From positions 3,348,001 to 3,412,000 of the forward strand of contig NW_026944384.1 of the NCBI RefSeq assembly GCF_033439725.1: a DNA stretch of 64,000 nt, read 5' to 3'. The notes under the pieces are model-generated. The model did not search any database and was not told where the DNA came from. It saw nothing but the letters and a program-made list of their open reading frames with translations. Below, one piece after another: positions 59,037 through 64,000 of this stretch. The position numbers and the translations under genes are program-made. Numbering within the stretch: the first letter of the stretch is position 1; the number at the start of each line of letters is the position of its first letter. The stretch comes from Neurospora tetraspora. Its lineage: Eukaryota; Ascomycota; Sordariomycetes; Sordariales; Sordariaceae.

Positions 59037-59613
59037 GGAAACAAGAGTGCAAATTGAAGTGTTATAGATTAAAACGGCTTTCTTCATCACTGTTGGGTAT
59101 GGTCCGTTCCTTGGCCTGGGTTTGAGGTTCAAGACTTGGAGACACGGAAGTAGTTAGTAGTTGTTGCTGTTAGCTTTATTGCTGCCAGGAAAGGCGTCTA
59201 CCTAGGTTTTAGTACAACATGCACTGATATGATCCATTGTCATTGAAGCCCCATTTGTTCCCTGAAATGTGAACTGTTGATTTCCCATGCCTCGTGCCAA
59301 CCGATAATCTCCACATATTACTCAGTTTTATTGCACATCCGCTGTTTTGGTCTTGCTTCTCACATTACCCCGGTGTCTATTAGGGTAGAGTATTGTGCAA
59401 ATTACCTATCAGTTCATTCCTTTGTCCTTGTCGAAACCTCTTCATCGCTCTTTTTGTGACACGCCCTCCTCTGATGCAGATTGATGCCTCACCAAGCCAT
59501 TCTTTCCCCCATGTGTCTATACAGCAAAACCCTCCGTACCATGCCTTTTAAAACCAAGACATAAAAAAAACGCAATGAAATCTCCTCTCCATCTTGAATT
59601 GCCACCACACCCC
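59037..59613. other. Convergent spacer, PKA regulatory subunit and SPF27 gene
   Basis: Tail-to-tail 577-bp spacer holding both 3' untranslated regions. No other feature. Confidence 0.5.
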
Positions 59614-60358
59614 CTACTCCATCCCCCTCCTAACCTCCAAAACCTGCCTCCTCAGCCCCTCCACAGCCGCCTCCGTCTCCAACACCCTCCCCACGCCCTT
59701 CTTCCACGTATCCTCCAGCCCCAAAATCTCCGGCCCGGCCTCGTCCTGCGCCTGCTTCCGCTGCAGCGTTACCAGATCAATCTCCCTCTTCGCCTCCGCC
59801 AGCTCCTTTTCAATCGCCTTCAGCTCCCCCTCCAACTGCCAATTGCCAATCAGCCACGCGTTCTTGCCGTACGCGTCCAGCAGAGCTAGGTGCGCCCGCC
59901 GTTGGGCGACGTAGGCGTGGTCTGTGTAGGCTTTTTCGAGTAAAGAAGAAAGAAGGGTGCTGGCTTCGGAGCTGTCCATTGCAGTGAGGTCCGAGGGGGT
60001 GGGGATCTCGGGGAGGGAGGAGTAGCGGGAGAGGTCGAGGGCGTTGAGTTTGGGTGGCGCATCAGGGTTCGTGGCTAGGGAAGAGGCGATGCGGTCGAAT
60101 TCGGATTGGAGGAGGGGGGTGAGGTGGGAAGAGGGCGAGTAGGGAGGGGGGAGAAGCGCGTGATAGGGGTCGTCTGGGACGAGGGAGCGTTCGGTGGCTA
60201 TGAGGGCTTCGGCGGCGGAGCGGTCCGAGGGAGTGGGTTCGGGGTCGATGTCTGTAGAGCAGGGGAGGTTAGTTGGGTTGAGGGGAGGAGGAGGAGGAGG
60301 GGGTTGAAGAGTTGGACGTACATGGGAGGGATTCGTGGATTGTGGTTATTAGTGGCAT
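59614..60358 (-). CDS. Pre-mRNA splicing factor SPF27/Cwf7 (BCAS2 family)
   Basis: Core component of the Prp19/NineTeen complex of the spliceosome. Exon 1 (60358-60322, 37 nt) and exon 2 (60251-59614), joined across a 70-bp intron, give 224 residues. The junction recreates the family's conserved N-terminal ESLPYID. The C-terminal two thirds form a long coiled coil, with the characteristic YGKNAWLIGNWQLEGELKAIEKEL and a distal segment of LExxWKKGVxRVLExExAVExLRRQ type. The Tyr-Gly-x-x-Ala-Trp...Asn core is diagnostic. The exon 1 start is the only ATG that yields this junction. Codon use is normal. The gene is divergent from the ceramidase gene. Confidence 0.9.
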
Positions 60359-61084
60359 TTTGGTGGTTTTGCGATGCGACTTGTCGCTGGCTTTTGGGAG
60401 CGAGGTGGTGATGAAATTTGATGTGTTATTGTCCTTTCTCGGCTTGTCTGTTTCGCTGTGAAAAGTTCGCGCAGAGCTGATTAACCGAGTTCCGTTGGGA
60501 TTGTTGACAGTCGTGAGGACACCTGGAGGTTGTGATAGGGTGTTCTGGCGTTGCGATATGACTGGCGGTTTGTGATGCGATACGATATGTTTGCGATGCG
60601 ATGCGATACAGTAGCGCGAAGTAGCAGTCGCGATAACACGAAAAATCGTTCCCCACATCCGGAGTCCGGCTGAAAGACACTGCAGCGGCAGCTACACCAG
60701 GACACTGTGCGCATGACCCTGATCAACGGTGCTTTTGGCGGTGAGTTTCCCTGATGATTTAGCCTTCTTGTTAGTAGCACGGTGTGGTATCCGCTTTCAG
60801 CAAGGGCATGCATCCGCCAGTGGCCCCTATGACGACACAGCTGCTTTGGCGCCAAGCCAACCTTGTTGGCCGGTGACCCGGCAGGCATTGTTTACCGTCA
60901 ATCATTCAGGTCCCGAGCTATCCAGAATGCCTGCTTTCGGTTGTTTTAAGCGATTATCCCACGTTCAACACTTGAGAGAATAAAAGTCGGACGCGGAAAA
61001 TCATCTGTTTTGTTCATCTTTCTTGCTAATGATATTTTCATTTGAAAGTCGCGGCATTGTTCTTCAATAATCCTCCACCGAGCG
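60359..61084. promoter_or_regulatory. Divergent intergenic region, SPF27 and ceramidase
   Basis: 726 bp holding both promoters. A run of GCGATACGATA/GCGATGCGATGCGATAC-like words near 60570-60610 is a small irregular repeat on the SPF27 side. No gene. Confidence 0.5.
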
Positions 61085-63571
61085 ATGGCACCCCAAGTTG
61101 CCCGTGCTGATCAGGAAAAGGCACAGACATTCGAAAGGGACCGGAAAATCGACACCACGAAAGCCCCTCTTTCCGTTCGATTCGCAGAAAATCCAGACTC
61201 ACAAAGACCTCCACGGTGTCCTACATCCAGAGCAGCATCCCTGTTCATAGGGAACGTCTTGATAGTTATCTCTGTCGCTATTGCGTTGCTCCTGGTCGCT
61301 GCGCAGTTCGATAGCTTATCATGGGACTATTGGCGCTCAGATATTTCCAATCCAGGAACCAATGTGTCAACATGCGCTACGGACACCCAATACTTGCTAG
61401 GTGTTGGCAAAGGTGACATTACCGGTCCGGTGGTTGAGATCAACCTCATGGGCTATGCCGATCCAAAACAGCTGGGCACCGGTCTTCGTCAACGACTTTA
61501 CTCGCGAGCCTTCATTGTCGGGGATATCGAACGTCCTCAAGATCGGTTCGTTTATCTGGTCCTTGATACGCAATCCGGCGATACAGCAGTCCGATACGGT
61601 GTCATCAAAGCCTTGAAAGAACTAGGTCCAGAATATGCCGTTTATGGTCATCACAACATCGCCGTTACAGGCACGCATTCCCACGCCGGACCCGGAGGAT
61701 GGTTGAACTATCTACTGCCACAGCTCACGAGCAAAGGTTTCGATCGCCAGGGATACCAGGCCATTGTGGACGGCGCGGTCTTATCCATTCGAAAGGCGCA
61801 TGAGAGCCTACAACCGGGATACCTCAGTGCAGGCACAACCAAAGTCTTCGGAGCGAATATCAACCGCAGCTTGTTTTCCTACCTCGCCAATCCCGAAGCC
61901 GAACGCATGAAATACTTTAAGAGCGAAGAAGAAGACGGCTCGGTGGAGAAGGACCTTACCATGCTGAAGTTCCAGCGAGCATCTGATGGGAAGAACATCG
62001 GTGTACTCACATGGTTCCCTGTTCACGGAACCTCCATGCTTGGCAATAACACTGTAGTGACTGGAGACAACAAGGGAGTCGCAGCTTGGCTGTTTGAAAA
62101 GAGCGTTCGTGGAGACTCGTCCGCAGCCGAGGACTTTGTGGCCGGCTTCTCCCAGGCTAACATGGGCGACGTCAGCCCAAATGTGCTTGGTGCTTGGTGC
62201 GAGGATGAGTCCGGTTCACAATGCAGCTTCAAGAACAGCACTTGCAGCAACGGCAAATCTCAGGCTTGTCACGGCAGAGGCCCAGCCTTCAGGGTTCACG
62301 ATGATGGTGCCAGCTCCTGCTTCGAGATCGGAAGACGCCAATTCGAGCCAGCAAAACAGTTATATGACCACCTCATCAACAATCCATCGCCGGTCAGAGG
62401 CCCATGGGTTAAGGCCTTTCACACATTCCATGACATGTCCAACTTTACATTTATTCTGCCCGATGGTAGACCAGCTCGGACCTGCCCAGCGGCATTGGGG
62501 TATTCCTTTGCTGCAGGGACAACTGATGGGCCAGGAGGATTCGACTTCACTCAGCACAACGGTAACGAGAACACGACAATGCCTATTTGGAAGGTTGTTC
62601 GGTATTTCATCAAGGCACCAGGCGAGGAACAGAAAGCTTGCCAGCACCCCAAGCCTGTTCTCCTTGACGTAGGCGAGATCTTCAGGCCTTACGACTGGAG
62701 TCCCAACATTGTTGATGTACAAGTCTTCCGTGTCGGTCAATTTGCCATCGTTGTCAGCCCAGGCGAAGCCACCACCATGGCTGGCCGTCGGTGGAAAGAG
62801 GCCGTAGGCAAAAGCTTCAAGAAGATTCTCGACCAAGACATGGAACGGACCTATGGCTACACTGGCGGACCTTCGAGCGTTCCAATTGTCGTCTTGGGCG
62901 GCCCCGCAAACACTTACACGCACTACATCACGACCGAAGAGGAGTACCAGATTCAGCGATACGAAGGTGCATCGACACTCTACGGTCCCCATACACTCAA
63001 CGCCTACATCAACGTGACGCTGTCATTCCTCCCTTACCTCTCTTCCGAGTCGACTAGTCCACCGGTCCACGATGAAAAGTCGTTTCCGCCTGACAACACG
63101 AACCGATCACTATCTTTCATCCCAGCCGTGATCCGCGACGCACCACCGCTCTTCAAGAGCTTTGGCGACGTTCTGGTCGACGTTGACTCGACGCAGGGAT
63201 ATCACAGGGGAGACACGATCCGGGTGGTGTTTGTTGGTGCCAATCCCAGGAACAACCTCAGGCTAGAGGGGACGTACGCGGCAGTGGAGAAGTTGTTTGT
63301 CGACCAGGCGAACCCACAAAAGTCTGAGTGGCGGACCGTGAGAGACGACGAGGATTGGAGCTTGATTTACAGTTGGAAGAGGAAGAACAGTATAATAGGA
63401 ACGAGCGAGGTGGAGATTACGTGGGAGACCGGGGAAGAGACTAATGAGTGGTGGGATAAGGAACTTGGGCCGGGAGTGTATCGGCTCAAGTACTATGGCG
63501 ATAGCAAGAGCTTGTTTGGGGGTAAGATTCAGGAGTTTGAGGGTGTCAGCGGGGCGTTTACCTTGGTATGA
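61085..63571 (+). CDS. Neutral/alkaline ceramidase
   Basis: Hydrolyses ceramide to sphingosine and a fatty acid, feeding sphingolipid signalling and turnover. A single intronless frame of 828 residues. Residues 1-48 are hydrophilic; a hydrophobic helix follows at about 51-74 (LFIGNVLIVISVAIALLLVAA), so the protein is predicted to be a type II membrane protein or signal-anchored rather than carrying a classical N-terminal signal peptide. The catalytic domain begins near 99 (YLLGVGKGDITGP...NLMGYADP). Zinc-ligand His residues lie in GTHSHAGPGG (198-200) and VHGTSM. The nucleophile Ser is S364 in NMGDVSPNVLG. The C-terminal Ig-like domain starts around 680 (FKSFGDVL...YHRGDTIRVVFVGANPRNNL). All expected motifs are present. 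The start is the first ATG of the frame. Confidence 0.95.
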   Translation: MAPQVARADQEKAQTFERDRKIDTTKAPLSVRFAENPDSQRPPRCPTSRAASLFIGNVLIVISVAIALLLVAAQFDSLSWDYWRSDISNPGTNVSTCATDTQYLLGVGKGDITGPVVEINLMGYADPKQLGTGLRQRLYSRAFIVGDIERPQDRFVYLVLDTQSGDTAVRYGVIKALKELGPEYAVYGHHNIAVTGTHSHAGPGGWLNYLLPQLTSKGFDRQGYQAIVDGAVLSIRKAHESLQPGYLSAGTTKVFGANINRSLFSYLANPEAERMKYFKSEEEDGSVEKDLTMLKFQRASDGKNIGVLTWFPVHGTSMLGNNTVVTGDNKGVAAWLFEKSVRGDSSAAEDFVAGFSQANMGDVSPNVLGAWCEDESGSQCSFKNSTCSNGKSQACHGRGPAFRVHDDGASSCFEIGRRQFEPAKQLYDHLINNPSPVRGPWVKAFHTFHDMSNFTFILPDGRPARTCPAALGYSFAAGTTDGPGGFDFTQHNGNENTTMPIWKVVRYFIKAPGEEQKACQHPKPVLLDVGEIFRPYDWSPNIVDVQVFRVGQFAIVVSPGEATTMAGRRWKEAVGKSFKKILDQDMERTYGYTGGPSSVPIVVLGGPANTYTHYITTEEEYQIQRYEGASTLYGPHTLNAYINVTLSFLPYLSSESTSPPVHDEKSFPPDNTNRSLSFIPAVIRDAPPLFKSFGDVLVDVDSTQGYHRGDTIRVVFVGANPRNNLRLEGTYAAVEKLFVDQANPQKSEWRTVRDDEDWSLIYSWKRKNSIIGTSEVEITWETGEETNEWWDKELGPGVYRLKYYGDSKSLFGGKIQEFEGVSGAFTLV

Positions 63572-64000
63572 GAGAACTGCAGTTGGATGATGACAATAGC
63601 ATGGTGTTTTGGAGACGGCGTTCTTGGGGGATTTTTGATAAGCGCTAGTTGGGGATTCGGGCTTCAATATATCCATTCATCGTTTGGTGTTAGTTTTCGG
63701 TAGACAGGTTCAATTTTACCAATCTTTCTTACAATTTACCACCATCTGAGAATTCGACCTCTTCGTGTTCTGAATTACAGAAAGGAAGCAGCCGATCATA
63801 CAGGACTTCCGGATTGGGAGACAAACACAGCTCCTTCTGCCTCTACCCCGCCTTTGCTACATGGAATGGAAGTGACGCACGAAAACCACGGGCAGGAGCA
63901 GTCAGCTTGGGACGAGCTTGGGTCCAGTCTGGCGAGTCTGGGTTTTCGTCCCTGCGTCCTTGTCCACTTGCGCGGGACTTGCGATCCCTACTTCACCTTT
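63572..64000. other. 3' flank of the ceramidase gene
   Basis: Downstream noncoding sequence to the window edge. No supported feature. Confidence 0.5.

Overview
This window is nuclear DNA of a filamentous ascomycete, most probably Neurospora or a very close relative. The genes are dense and intron-bearing, with short introns (mostly 51-105 bp) carrying GTRAGT-like donors and CTRAC branch points. Several start codons sit in a CAAAATGG or similar context. The PKA regulatory subunit has the 385-residue length I recall for Neurospora crassa MCB. A 16-kb AT-rich block carries the signature of repeat-induced point mutation (RIP): CpA/TpG depleted, TpA enriched, CpG kept. The species is inferred from these features and not checked by alignment.

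Layout. 1-5.2 kb: gene-poor, with one long near-perfect inverted repeat. 5.2-7.8 kb: a multi-pass DUF6536-type membrane protein (minus). 9.15 kb: an intron-bearing tRNA-Ile(AAU). 9.7-12.2 kb: glutamate-cysteine ligase (minus, five exons). 12.2-14.4 kb: intergenic. 14.39-30.60 kb: the AT-rich block. 31.1-34.3 kb: a CFEM-like, Ser/Thr-rich single-pass surface protein with a long Gln-rich tail (minus). 36.8-38.3 kb: DEAD-box helicase Dbp5 (minus). 39.6-42.0 kb: Bzz1-type F-BAR/C1/SH3 protein (plus). 43.7-45.3 kb: GH72 glucanosyltransferase (plus). 46.3-47.5 kb: free methionine-R-sulfoxide reductase with a 5-nt micro-exon (minus). 49.1-52.5 kb: FACT subunit Spt16 (plus). 53.5-54.8 kb: Cdc50/Lem3 flippase subunit (minus). 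57.8-59.0 kb: PKA regulatory subunit (plus). 59.6-60.4 kb: SPF27/Cwf7 splicing factor (minus). 61.1-63.6 kb: neutral ceramidase (plus).

The genes on both sides of the block are housekeeping or cell-surface genes in divergent and convergent pairs; there is no operon or secondary-metabolite cluster. Functions touched are glutathione synthesis and methionine-oxide repair (redox), mRNA export and splicing, chromatin transcription, actin/endocytosis, wall remodelling, lipid asymmetry and sphingolipid turnover, and cAMP signalling.

The main discovery is structural. The whole AT-rich block (14390-30599, 16,210 bp) is bounded by about 43-bp terminal inverted repeats (34/43 identical) and flanked by a perfect 9-bp direct repeat, CCCACGCTG, at 14381-14389 and 30600-30608. 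That is the hallmark of one transposition event, most like a Mutator-like DNA transposon (9-bp target duplication). Inside are an internal inverted repeat near both ends, about 18 degenerate copies of a 16-bp palindrome (TTTCTCYRTAGAGAAA), RIP-broken coding tandem repeats, a RIP-broken Copia relic, and an island of about 0.75 kb that escaped RIP. The block therefore reads as a very large, probably nested, cargo-bearing element killed by RIP.
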